Shown piece by piece: positions 7,197 through 13,794 of a DNA stretch of 17,180 nucleotides. This DNA comes from Deltaproteobacteria bacterium (GTDB lineage: Bacteria; Desulfobacterota_B; Binatia; Bin18), in the NCBI GenBank assembly GCA_012271025.1, contig JAAXHF010000084.1, positions 1 through 17,180 of the forward strand, read 5' to 3'. The position numbers and the translations under genes were made by a program. Numbering within the stretch: position 1 is the stretch's first letter; every line of letters begins with the position of its first letter. The notes beneath the pieces are model-generated. The model saw only the letters and a program-made list of their open reading frames with translations. It did no database searches and was not told the origin of the DNA.

Positions 7197-7496
7197 TTAT
7201 CTTTGCTGAGCTTCCATGTAGCTGCGCAATACCGCGTTGATCCGCGTCTGGTAGCCCCGGCCCTGTGCCTTGAACCAAGCCAGCACGTCAGTGTCTAAGC
7301 GCAGGGAGATCGCTGCCTTGGCAGGGGGTATGACCACGGTGGCCTGCGCCCAGTCGAAGTCCCCCTCTGCCGACTCCCTGGCCGGCTCCTGACCGGCAGC
7401 GCGCTCCCGCCGCAGCCGTGGCCAGTCGGTTTTGGTCTTATCCTTCCGAAGGGTCGCTTCCCTCAGTGACATGCTGGTAATAGTTTTGTCTTTCAT
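7197..7496 (-). CDS. brnA: BrnA-type antitoxin
   Basis: A 99-residue protein matching the BrnA antitoxin of type II BrnT-BrnA systems. The C-terminal ribbon-helix-helix segment is well kept: AAISLRLDTDVLAWFKAQG then RGYQTRINAVLRSYMEA (about 61-96), preceded by the usual acidic FDWAQATVVIPP linker. BrnA binds and neutralises the BrnT ribonuclease and represses its own operon through the ribbon-helix-helix domain. The ATG is supported by AAGGAG eleven bases upstream, inside the 3' end of the toxin gene, which it overlaps by 59 bases. The frame is intact with no missing motif, whereas the upstream toxin gene is interrupted. It therefore looks like a leftover antitoxin, possibly protecting against related toxins or still acting as a regulator. 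Confidence 0.85.
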   Translation of the reverse strand: MKDKTITSMSLREATLRKDKTKTDWPRLRRERAAGQEPARESAEGDFDWAQATVVIPPAKAAISLRLDTDVLAWFKAQGRGYQTRINAVLRSYMEAQQR

Positions 7497-7752
7497 TGCG
7501 CCGCGCTCTCCTTGCGGTGATGACTCGACAGCCGCCGTCTCGGACTGTGTAGATCACCGTCATTTCGATGCCGTCGACCAGACCGACCGCCAGCCACCGG
7601 GACTCCCCCCGCTGGACTGAGGGCACGGTCAGGACAGGGCCGGCAAAAATCCGGATGGCATCAAGAAAATCGATCCCTCGCCTCCCTCAAATCTCCTGCC
7701 GCTTGTCTTCATCCCATTGGAAGGTCTGAAAGAGCGGTGTGTCTCGCGCCAT
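7438..7752 (-). pseudogene. brnT: BrnT-type toxin gene with in-frame stop
   Basis: Read from the ATG at 7752, the frame gives MARDTPLFQTFQWDEDKRQEI, then TGA (7687-7689, codon 22), then GRRGIDFLDAIRIFAG... through ESRWLAVGLVDG and YTVRDGGCRVITARRARRNERQNYY. This is the complete BrnT pattern (WDExK, GIDFxDA, RWxxxG, YTxRDG, ISARRAxRxER). Residues around the stop should read like ENLRKHGIDF. The DNA there (ATTTGAGGGAGG) is explained by loss of one A and gain of one G, which shifts the frame out and back. BrnT is an RNase-fold ribonuclease toxin. A GTG at 7626 could restart translation, but the product would lack the N-terminal catalytic region. A sequencing error is the main alternative. Confidence 0.75.
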
Positions 7753-7756
7753 TCTT

Positions 7757-7798
7757 GTCTCTCAGAGACCGGTTGCCTTCTTGCCAATACAATTGTAT
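7757..7798 (-). promoter_or_regulatory. Putative brnTA promoter/operator palindromes
   Basis: ATACAATTGTAT at 7787-7798 is a perfect 12-base palindrome in a small AT-rich island, 35 bases upstream of the brnT ATG. On the minus strand it overlaps a TATACA -10-like sequence, with TGGACA just upstream. A second inverted repeat, GTCTCT-C-AGAGAC (7757-7769), lies between it and the start. BrnA represses its own operon, so these are good operator candidates; which one is bound cannot be told from the sequence. Confidence 0.45.
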
Positions 7799-7939
7799 AT
7801 ACTGTCCAGGAAACCGCAAGCGCTGAGCTGGGTCCCAGAAGGGCATGATTCGGATAAACGCCATGTTACCGGCCTTCAAGGAAGCCGCCAGCTCATTGGG
7901 GTCCAGAGATTCTCCCGCGTCGGCAGGTTTGGATGCGTA

Positions 7940-7980
7940 GGGCGGATGTGTCGGCTTACACCTACGGCGAAGCCGACCTA
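7940..7980. repeat. REP-like hairpin, copy 1
   Basis: GTCGGCTT (7950-7957) and AAGCCGAC (7970-7977) form an 8-base stem around ACACCTACGGCG, preceded by GGGCGGATG. The same sequence with few changes recurs at 10280-10350. This fits repetitive extragenic palindromes of the kind spread by REP-associated transposases. Confidence 0.65.
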
Positions 7981-8119
7981 CGGGACTCTTAAAATCAATG
8001 GCTTATAGAATGGTCACAAAAGTGAAAGAAGCCTGCGCGCGCTGGACTTTGTTCTGTATCGTACTGAATAACATGATAGGATAATGGAACGTCCTTGACT
8101 CTCCCAAAAAGGTCTCGGT

Positions 8120-8602
8120 ATGAACTGGCAGGAAGCCTGCAACCGGCCCGAGTTGCAAAACTTACCCTATAAAATCGAGCTTGACGCGCGAGGGAGGATC
8201 GTCATGTCTCCCAGCAAGGTCTCCCATTCTGCACTCCAGGGGGAGATTGTCGCGCTCCTGCGCTTGCACAGAAATGACGGAAAAATCCTTACCGAATGTG
8301 CGGTCCAGACGCCTCAGGGCACAAAGGTCGCCGATGTGGCCTGGGCCTCAAGAGAGACGTACCACAAGATAAAAGACGAAGCCGAATGCTCGGTCGCTCC
8401 AGAAGTCTGTGTCGAAATTCTGTCTTTGAGCAATACCGAAGAGGAAATCGAGGAGAAAAGAGCCTTATATTTTGCAGCCGGAGCACGTGAGTTCTGGCTG
8501 TGCGACCAGGACGGCAAAATTGCCTGTTATGACCGCTCAGGAGCACCTTCTCGTTCTGTCCTGTTTCCTGATTTTCCGCCAGAAATCGACCTGGACGCCT
8601 GA
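8120..8602 (+). CDS. Uma2-family (DUF820) PD-(D/E)xK nuclease-fold protein
   Basis: A 160-residue protein of the Uma2/DUF820 family, which has a restriction-endonuclease-like fold and is often present in many copies per genome; cellular role unproven. The opening (MNWQEACNRPELQNLPYKIEL then RGRIVMSPSKVSHS) is typical of one common subgroup and fixes the start. Core motifs are Asp72 in KVADVAWAS, Glu99 in PEVCVEILSLSN and Lys113 in EEKRALY, then the GAREFWLCDQDGKI strand. Together these give a D...E...K site that looks intact. Only a weak AAAGG precedes the ATG. It stands alone on the plus strand between the brnTA remnant and an opposing amidohydrolase. Its 3' end is duplicated at 10214-10261, pointing to a rearrangement. 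The family is often spread by duplication and transfer. Confidence 0.85.
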   Translation: MNWQEACNRPELQNLPYKIELDARGRIVMSPSKVSHSALQGEIVALLRLHRNDGKILTECAVQTPQGTKVADVAWASRETYHKIKDEAECSVAPEVCVEILSLSNTEEEIEEKRALYFAAGAREFWLCDQDGKIACYDRSGAPSRSVLFPDFPPEIDLDA

Positions 8603-8627
8603 CATCATCTCAGCCGAGCGTGACCGC

Positions 8628-8709
8628 CCTCGGCCCGTAAGTCCCTGATTTTCCTAGACCCGTTATCGACCGCTGAGCCCGCTACGTCCGATACCGGCCA
8701 AAGTGTCAA
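8628..8709 (+). repeat. Dispersed repeat, copy 3
   Basis: It aligns without gaps to 6971-7049 (about 69% by hand count) and shares CCCGTAAGTCCCT with 6243-6310. It follows the Uma2 gene directly and ends exactly at the stop codon of the opposing amidohydrolase gene. It fills the convergent gap and may be part of the rearrangement that placed that gene here. Confidence 0.6.
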
Positions 8710-8711
8710 CT

Positions 8712-10202
8712 TCAGGGCTCAGCAGTCCCGCTAAGGACTCGATGCTGAGCGTCTGAATGCGGTGACCCCAGCCATGCCAGGACGGCTGCCATGGCCATGG
8801 TCAGCCGGTCGTAGAGCCAGCCGCTGAAGTGTGCGCGGTGGCGCGCAAACGCTTCGTCAAGCGCCGACTTCGGATAGAATCGACCCTGGGCGACGACGGC
8901 TTCCAGAGTCGAGAGGGCGGCCAAGTCCCGGGTGGGATCTTCACGGAAGAGGAGGAAATCTGCCGGGGCGTCGGCCTGGAGTGTCCCGAGTTCGGACACG
9001 CCCAGGAATTCCCCGGCCCAGCGCGCCGCCGCCACCCAGGCTTCCTCAGGCGTGAGACCAGCTTCTACCAACAGGCGGAGTTCCCCGTGAAGGCTTGCGC
9101 CCGGGACAACAAACGACAGGGGCGTGTCGCTTCCTGCATGGATGCGAACCCCGGCTTTGTGCAGGCGCCGGACCGTTTCTTTCATCTGCGGCAGCGCCTG
9201 GCCGAGGCTTGCATAGGCGGGCAGAAAAGCGTCGAGCGGTCGCCAAAAGACTGCGCAGTACCAGCGCGGCAACAACTGCGCCGCAGGGTCATCGAGCAGC
9301 CGCGCATAGTCGAGCGACCGCGCCGCCTGAGCCCACATGAAAAGGGTGGGCGTATGAACCAGTTGCTGCTCCACCGATGTCTGCACAATGAAGTCAATCC
9401 GCGTTGCATCGAGATCCCGCCAGGACGCTGCCCACGCCCCAAGCCGCACCGCCGCGCTTGCGTCCGGGTCGTCTTCGTGCAGCGGGACTCCGGTCAGATG
9501 CTGAACGTCGTTCAGGCCGGCTGCTTCAAAGGGGACGGCAAAAGGAATATGCCCGGCAACCGGCAGGTCATGCCGCTGCGCCGCGTGACGGATCGCAGTG
9601 AGGACATTCGTGGAGAGGGACCAGTACACTTTCACACAATCGACGCCCGCTGCTGCGACTTCATCAACCGCTTTTCGGGCTGCGGCCGGGCTGCCGACAG
9701 GCCAATGCAAGGGAGAGAAGGGAGGGTCGCCATCGAGAATAGGGCCGCAGGCAAAGAACCGTGGTCCGGGGTACGCGCCATCCAGGACCTTTTGTCGCTG
9801 CGCGACAGGCGTTGTATCGAAACGTCCGGTGTCGCGCACTGCGGTGACCCCATGCATGAGAAAGAGCAGCCCGAAGAGTTCCCACTCGCCGGCCACATTA
9901 TGCACATGCATGTCGATCAGGCCGGGCAGCGCGTAGGCGCCGGCAAAGGGGGTGGTCGCCTCGGATTCCCTGCCGGCAGGGGCATCAGCCGCAATCGACG
10001 CAATCCGTCCGTCCTGAACCGTGAGAGTCTGTCCGGCTCGCCGGTCAAGCCCCGGGTTCAGCACAGTCACATCGGCAAACACCAGCCGCTCCTGGCGCGG
10101 AACCGCAATCGGTGGAGGCTGGAGTATGAACCATCCCCCCGCCGCGAGCAGCCCGAGGAGAACCCCTGCGACAGCCACAACCGTGAGGATACGCCGTATC
10201 AT
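8712..10202 (-). CDS. Membrane-anchored amidohydrolase (imidazolonepropionase/prolidase-like)
   Basis: A 496-residue metal-dependent hydrolase of the amidohydrolase superfamily (COG1228-like). Residues 5-27 form an uncleaved-looking hydrophobic anchor after MIRR, so the catalytic domain should face the periplasm. Metal-site motifs are all visible: PGLIDMHVHN with His99/His101, Lys191 in CVKVYW (candidate carbamylated ligand), His218 in AGHIPF, His235 in VQHLTG, and Asp359 in HAGSDTPL. The ADFLLFREDP segment before the C-terminus is also typical. It hydrolyses an amide or ester-like bond of an unknown small molecule or dipeptide. The Met before the anchor is chosen; the frame runs further upstream, but that DNA is a Uma2 3'-end remnant and a REP element. 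No good Shine-Dalgarno is present, consistent with loss of the native leader. A C-terminal hydrophobic patch (MAMAAVLAWLG) may be a further membrane contact. Confidence 0.85.
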   Translation of the reverse strand: MIRRILTVVAVAGVLLGLLAAGGWFILQPPPIAVPRQERLVFADVTVLNPGLDRRAGQTLTVQDGRIASIAADAPAGRESEATTPFAGAYALPGLIDMHVHNVAGEWELFGLLFLMHGVTAVRDTGRFDTTPVAQRQKVLDGAYPGPRFFACGPILDGDPPFSPLHWPVGSPAAARKAVDEVAAAGVDCVKVYWSLSTNVLTAIRHAAQRHDLPVAGHIPFAVPFEAAGLNDVQHLTGVPLHEDDPDASAAVRLGAWAASWRDLDATRIDFIVQTSVEQQLVHTPTLFMWAQAARSLDYARLLDDPAAQLLPRWYCAVFWRPLDAFLPAYASLGQALPQMKETVRRLHKAGVRIHAGSDTPLSFVVPGASLHGELRLLVEAGLTPEEAWVAAARWAGEFLGVSELGTLQADAPADFLLFREDPTRDLAALSTLEAVVAQGRFYPKSALDEAFARHRAHFSGWLYDRLTMAMAAVLAWLGSPHSDAQHRVLSGTAEP

Positions 10203-10213
10203 TCGGTGTCCGG

Positions 10214-10261
10214 TCTGCCGTCTTTCCCGATTCTCCGCCAGAAATCGACCTGGACGCCTGA
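10214..10261 (+). pseudogene. Orphan 3' end of a second Uma2-family gene
   Basis: The plus-strand frame reads SAVFPDSPPEIDLDA and a stop, against RSVLFPDFPPEIDLDA and a stop at the end of the intact Uma2 gene. Thirty bases (10234-10263 against 8575-8604) are identical, and similarity continues past the stop (CTCGGCTGAGC against CTCAGCCGAGC). No upstream Uma2 sequence remains: it breaks off about 12 bases from the amidohydrolase ATG on the other strand. Confidence 0.75.
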
Positions 10262-10279
10262 CACAAGCTCGGCTGAGCA

Positions 10280-10350
10280 GGGCGGATGCGCGGAGCGTCA
10301 TCCGACGAGTACGGTCGTGTCGGCTTACGCCTACGGCTAAGCCGACATAC
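10280..10350. repeat. REP-like double hairpin, copy 2 (possible terminator)
   Basis: There are two adjacent hairpins. CGGATG/CATCCG lies around 10283-10304, and a perfect 10-base stem TGTCGGCTTA (10318-10327)/TAAGCCGACA (10338-10347) has an inner GCC-TAC-GGC. The second closely matches 7949-7977. It sits directly downstream of the LLM gene's stop on the minus strand, where such a hairpin could stabilise or end the transcript; there is no T-run, so intrinsic termination is doubtful. Confidence 0.65.
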
Positions 10351-10365
10351 AAGACCGACTCATGC

Positions 10366-11388
10366 TCAGTGCAGGCTCGGCATGACCTCCCTGGCAAACA
10401 GCTCCATCGACTGCTGGCTCTTGGCCGGGTCCAGGCCGGGCAGGTGCATGCCCATGACAATATGGGTCGTGCGGATGGCGGCGGTCATGCGTGCGAGTTC
10501 GCCGCCGACCTCTTCCGGCGTGCCGACGATGGGCGCGCCAATGAGCTGATCGGTGACATTGCGCAGCTCTGAGGCAGGCGGCAACTGGGCGAATTTTTCG
10601 GCGCCGGCAAAGTCCTTGGCCTCGGCCAGCCAGCGGCCGTACCAACTCAACATGTAGTGCAGGTGGTCCTGGACATTGTCCCAGGCCTGATCGCGGCTCT
10701 CGGCGACATGCACCCAGCGGAGCTGGGCGGCGTGAAAATCCTTGGGATCATGGCCGTGGGCGCGGAGCGCCGCATCGTAGGTCTCCTGTGCGGTCGGGTC
10801 CGAGGTGCCCAGGAAATGGCAGCCCATGCGGCCGGCCCGCTCCACGGCTTTCTTCTGCCCGGCTCCGATCCAGATCGGCGGGTGGGGCGTTTGGGCCGGT
10901 TTGGGCACCAGACTGATGTTCTTCAGCTCGTAGTGTCGGCCCTGGTAGGAGAACGGGTCCTGGGTCCACATGCCCCGAATGACCTCAATGCCTTCTTCCA
11001 GCCGCGAGGCGCGCTCTTTGCGAGGAATGCCGTAGCCTGCAAACTCGGACGGGGCATAGCCCTGGCCAAAGCCCATATCGAAGCGGCCGTTGGAGATGAC
11101 ATCGACGGTGGCCGCGTCTTCGCCGACCCGCACCGCGTTGTGTAGGGGCAGCAGCAGCAGAAAGGTCCCGATCCGCACCCGGCTGGTCAGGGTTGCAATC
11201 GCGCCGGCAATCGGCAGCAGGGACGGCGAGTAGCCGTCCTCGGCAAAGTGGTGCTCGGTCAGCCAAACCGTGTCGTAGCCGAGTTCTTCGGCGATCTGGG
11301 TCTGTTTGAGCTGTTCGGCATAAAACTCGGGAAAGGGCTTGCGCCACTGGGGGGGATTACGAAAGGGAAACAGCAGGCCAACGTCCAT
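10366..11388 (-). CDS. LLM-class flavin-dependent oxidoreductase
   Basis: A 340-residue cytoplasmic enzyme of the bacterial luciferase-like (LLM) family, of normal length. It starts with the beta-strand DVGLLFPF, then AEELGYDTVWLTEHHF (33-48), VRIGTFLLLLPLHNAVRVGEDAATVDVISNGR (71-102, the flavin-binding barrel strands) and the GFGQGYAPSEF loop (106-116), with PPIWIGAG further on. Such enzymes use reduced FMN or F420 to oxidise or reduce small organics; neither cofactor nor substrate can be fixed from sequence. AAAGGAG a few bases before the ATG confirms the start. It lies 37 bases downstream of the phosphotriesterase-family gene and is surely in the same transcript, suggesting successive steps on one compound. 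It ends just before a REP-like hairpin. Confidence 0.88.
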   Translation of the reverse strand: MDVGLLFPFRNPPQWRKPFPEFYAEQLKQTQIAEELGYDTVWLTEHHFAEDGYSPSLLPIAGAIATLTSRVRIGTFLLLLPLHNAVRVGEDAATVDVISNGRFDMGFGQGYAPSEFAGYGIPRKERASRLEEGIEVIRGMWTQDPFSYQGRHYELKNISLVPKPAQTPHPPIWIGAGQKKAVERAGRMGCHFLGTSDPTAQETYDAALRAHGHDPKDFHAAQLRWVHVAESRDQAWDNVQDHLHYMLSWYGRWLAEAKDFAGAEKFAQLPPASELRNVTDQLIGAPIVGTPEEVGGELARMTAAIRTTHIVMGMHLPGLDPAKSQQSMELFAREVMPSLH

Positions 11389-11425
11389 GACATTCTCCTT
11401 TATTTTGGGGGTGCTCCCGCAGGCC

Positions 11426-12397
11426 TCAGCCGCCGAAATAACTCTTGGGGTTCTCGACCGTCATGGTCTGAATCGTGCCCTCACTGACCCCGGCTCGGCT
11501 CAGGGTCGGAATGATGTTCTTCAGAATGTGGCTGTAGTTGTTGTTGGGACAGGCCGCCACAAAGTCGTCCCAGGTCTTGCTCGGCCGGCCCATCAGGCAG
11601 TGCACGGCGTCGTGGGACAGCATGACCCGGTCATAGCCGACCGCCAGCAGACCGATCAGCGAGGCCAGGCGCATCTTGTCCGGGGCGATCACGTCGATGC
11701 CGAAGCGGTCAAAGCCCAGCCACGCCCCGCGCTCCAGGATGTCGAAGTAGTAGCGCATGTCGCCGACCCCGCAGGCGTGCCCGATCAGCACCCGGTTGAA
11801 ATCCACCCCTTCCTCCTCGAAGACGTCCAGCGTCTCGCGGCCGAACGGACCGAGTTCGTCGTTGTGGCACAGAATCGGCACCCCGGTCGCGGCGTGGGCC
11901 CGGGCCGCAGCGCGCAAACAGGTTTCCTCGTGCTTGCCCAAGGTCGTGGCGGTCTCGGTCATGCCCGGAATGCCGCCGGTGGCGGTCTTGATCAGGCCGG
12001 CCTTGATGCCCGTCTTATTCATGCCCTCGGTGATCTCGCGGACGTAGACTTCGGCAATATCGTCGGCCGCCAGGCTGCGGAAGTGGGGCGGGATGCCCAG
12101 CGCCTCGTTGTACAGCCCGGTCGCCATGATGACGTTCAGGCCGGCCTTGTCGGCGCATTCCGCAGCAAACTCGGGGTCGCGGCCCAGCTCCATGGGGCAC
12201 GGGTCGACGAACGAGGTGACGCCCAGGGATTTGATCTCTTGCAGTTTTTCGACCGCCCCGGCGAGTTCTTTTTTGCGATCAAAACGCCAGTTGTCCCACT
12301 CGTAGCCGGGAAAGCCGACGGTCAGATGCTCGTGGATCAGGGTGAAGCCCAGATCGTCCGTCGTCTTGTCGCCCAGAACGGTTTGCACCTTTGCCAT
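11426..12397 (-). CDS. Phosphotriesterase-family metal hydrolase
   Basis: A 323-residue amidohydrolase-superfamily enzyme of the phosphotriesterase group (paraoxonases, lactonases and related proteins). The complete binuclear metal site is visible: His22/His24 in IHEHL, Lys137 in LIKTATGG (expected to be carbamylated), His178 in CHND, His207 in IGHACG and Asp263 in SHDAV. The family hydrolyses phosphotriesters, lactones or other esters; many environmental members are lactonases, and the sequence does not decide. The frame continues to 12511, but AAGGAG nine bases before this ATG and the family N-terminus (VLGDKTTDDLGFTLIHEH) fix the start. First gene of a two-gene minus-strand operon with the LLM oxidoreductase, divergent from the acyl-CoA-dehydrogenase-like gene across a 142-base control region. 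Confidence 0.9.
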   Translation of the reverse strand: MAKVQTVLGDKTTDDLGFTLIHEHLTVGFPGYEWDNWRFDRKKELAGAVEKLQEIKSLGVTSFVDPCPMELGRDPEFAAECADKAGLNVIMATGLYNEALGIPPHFRSLAADDIAEVYVREITEGMNKTGIKAGLIKTATGGIPGMTETATTLGKHEETCLRAAARAHAATGVPILCHNDELGPFGRETLDVFEEEGVDFNRVLIGHACGVGDMRYYFDILERGAWLGFDRFGIDVIAPDKMRLASLIGLLAVGYDRVMLSHDAVHCLMGRPSKTWDDFVAACPNNNYSHILKNIIPTLSRAGVSEGTIQTMTVENPKSYFGG

Positions 12398-12473
12398 ACT
12401 GTCTGCTCCTTTCGTCGAATCGCTCCCTGTCAAAGCATACCCCGGTGTGTATCGCAAGGCGCAGGCCCCGTCC

Positions 12474-12502
12474 TTGCCGAGGGGCGAGGGGACGGCCATA
12501 AT
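12474..12502 (+). promoter_or_regulatory. Putative sigma70-type promoter for the rightward operon
   Basis: TTGCCG (12474-12479) and CATAAT (12497-12502) are separated by exactly 17 bases, leaving a leader of about 30 bases before the ATG at 12540. The match is 4/6 and 5/6 to consensus. It lies in the 142-base divergent region, which probably also holds the phosphotriesterase promoter; I cannot place that one. Confidence 0.45.
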
Positions 12503-12539
12503 GCGGGCCACACATTACACGAACTCAGGAGTAGAGCGT

Positions 12540-13766
12540 ATGCCAGACACGACCGAGCGCCAGCAGCGTTTCCTCGATATTGCCGCCGCCCACGCCGAAG
12601 ACTTCAAAACCCGCGTTGCCGAGCATGACCGGGACAGCAGTTTCCCGCATGAGAATGTCGCGGCGATGAAGGCCTCCGGCTACACGGCGATGCTCGTGCC
12701 GGAGGAACTCGGCGGGGGAGGGGGGCTGCCGCGGGACTTCACCCTGAGCCAGGAACGCCTGTCCCAGGGCGACCTGCCGATGGCCATTGCGGTGAATATG
12801 CACCACATTGTCGTCGGTCTGCTGGCCGACCTGTGGCGCATGAACCAGCGTGGACAGGGACCCCAGCTCGAGGCCATTGAACCGCTGCTCAGGGCGACGG
12901 TCAGCGACACACTCATCTTCTGCGGGCCGGTCAGCGATCCCCGGATGAACAGTTCGGTCGGCTTTGCCGGGATCAACGACACGACCCGGCGGGCGACCAA
13001 GGTGGACGGCGGTTACCGGATCACCGGCCGCAGCGGGTTTGGCACAATGTCGGCGGGGGCGGATTATGTCCTGACCACGGCCCGCTATGACGACCCGGAT
13101 ACGGGTCCCCAGTGCCTGCTGTGTTTCATGCCCGCTGCGGAAGACGGTATCCAGGTGCAGACCAACTGGGATACCCTGAGCATCCGCTCGTCACAGAGCA
13201 ACGACGTGGTCTGGGACAATGTGTTTGTCGGTGACGACGCGGCCGTCCTGCGTCCGTCCCAGACCTGGGACGCGCTGGCCAATATCACGGCCTCGTGGTG
13301 GGTCGCCTCGGGCCCGGCGTGCTATCTGGGTCTGGCCCAGGCCGCCCGCGATTACGCCATGGACTGGGTGGCGGGACGCCGTCAGGAGCCGTTCGATCAG
13401 CCCATGACGCATTATCCGAGCAACCAGCTGTTGGCGGCCGAGATGGAGATCGGGCTGCGCGCGGCGCGGGCCATGCTGTACGACGCGCTGGCCGCCCACG
13501 ACGCGCTGGAGCGGCGCATCGGGGACGATCTGATCAACCTGATCGCCTGCTACCAGTTTGTGATGGAGAGCAGCTTTCAGATCGTGGATAAAGCCATGCG
13601 CATGGTCGGCGGGGCGGCCCTGTTCAAAAAGAACCCGCTGGAGCAGATGTACCGCGACGCCCGGGCCGCCATCATTCACCAGCCGTTTGCCGGCATGGAG
13701 GGCAAGGCCCTGCTGGGGCGGCGTACCTTCGGGCTGCCGGTCTACACCCAGCCACGTTTTGTGTGA
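12540..13766 (+). CDS. Acyl-CoA-dehydrogenase-fold flavoprotein
   Basis: A 408-residue protein with the acyl-CoA dehydrogenase fold: N-terminal helical domain with GYTAMLVPEELGGGG (around 45-60), a beta domain with GYRITGRSGFGTMSAGADYVLTTARY, and a C-terminal four-helix bundle. The usual C-terminal YEGTxEIQ glutamate region is not recognisable. Instead the end reads LEQMYRDARAAIIHQPFAGMEGK, a pattern closer to the DszC/HpaH-like flavin-dependent monooxygenase branch (RDARxxxxH). It may thus be a monooxygenase or an atypical dehydrogenase. AGGAG eight bases before the ATG fixes the start; the longer open frame upstream covers the divergent promoter region. First gene of a rightward operon with the two following genes (gaps of 28 and 31 bases). 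A reduced-flavin supply would be needed if it is a monooxygenase; none is obvious here. Confidence 0.85.
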   Translation: MPDTTERQQRFLDIAAAHAEDFKTRVAEHDRDSSFPHENVAAMKASGYTAMLVPEELGGGGGLPRDFTLSQERLSQGDLPMAIAVNMHHIVVGLLADLWRMNQRGQGPQLEAIEPLLRATVSDTLIFCGPVSDPRMNSSVGFAGINDTTRRATKVDGGYRITGRSGFGTMSAGADYVLTTARYDDPDTGPQCLLCFMPAAEDGIQVQTNWDTLSIRSSQSNDVVWDNVFVGDDAAVLRPSQTWDALANITASWWVASGPACYLGLAQAARDYAMDWVAGRRQEPFDQPMTHYPSNQLLAAEMEIGLRAARAMLYDALAAHDALERRIGDDLINLIACYQFVMESSFQIVDKAMRMVGGAALFKKNPLEQMYRDARAAIIHQPFAGMEGKALLGRRTFGLPVYTQPRFV

Positions 13767-13794
13767 CAAGAAACCCATTCACAAGGAGAACGCC

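Larger units (their letters stand above)
7753..8119. other. Spacer between brnT and the Uma2-family gene
   Basis: No gene is evident. The left end carries the brnTA control region, the middle (7940-7980) a REP-like hairpin, and the right end the presumed promoter of the Uma2-family gene. TTGTTC (8049-8054), 17 bases, CATGAT (8072-8077) is a weak candidate, with GATAAT-like sequence just after it. An open frame at 7739-8008 ends by reading through the REP hairpin and shows no known motif. Confidence 0.4.

Noticed and set aside
7438..7626. Short frame starting at GTG 7626 as an independent gene
   Set aside because: It is the downstream part of the interrupted BrnT frame; the missing N-terminal part is present in the same frame upstream of the TGA.
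8829..10340. Plus-strand open frame (503 codons) opposite the membrane amidohydrolase
   Set aside because: It is a shadow. It lacks domain motifs, while the minus strand contains all metal-binding motifs of an amidohydrolase.
11339..12628. Plus-strand frame (429 codons) opposite the phosphotriesterase-family gene
   Set aside because: It is an antisense shadow. The minus strand carries the full HxH...K...H...H...D metal site.
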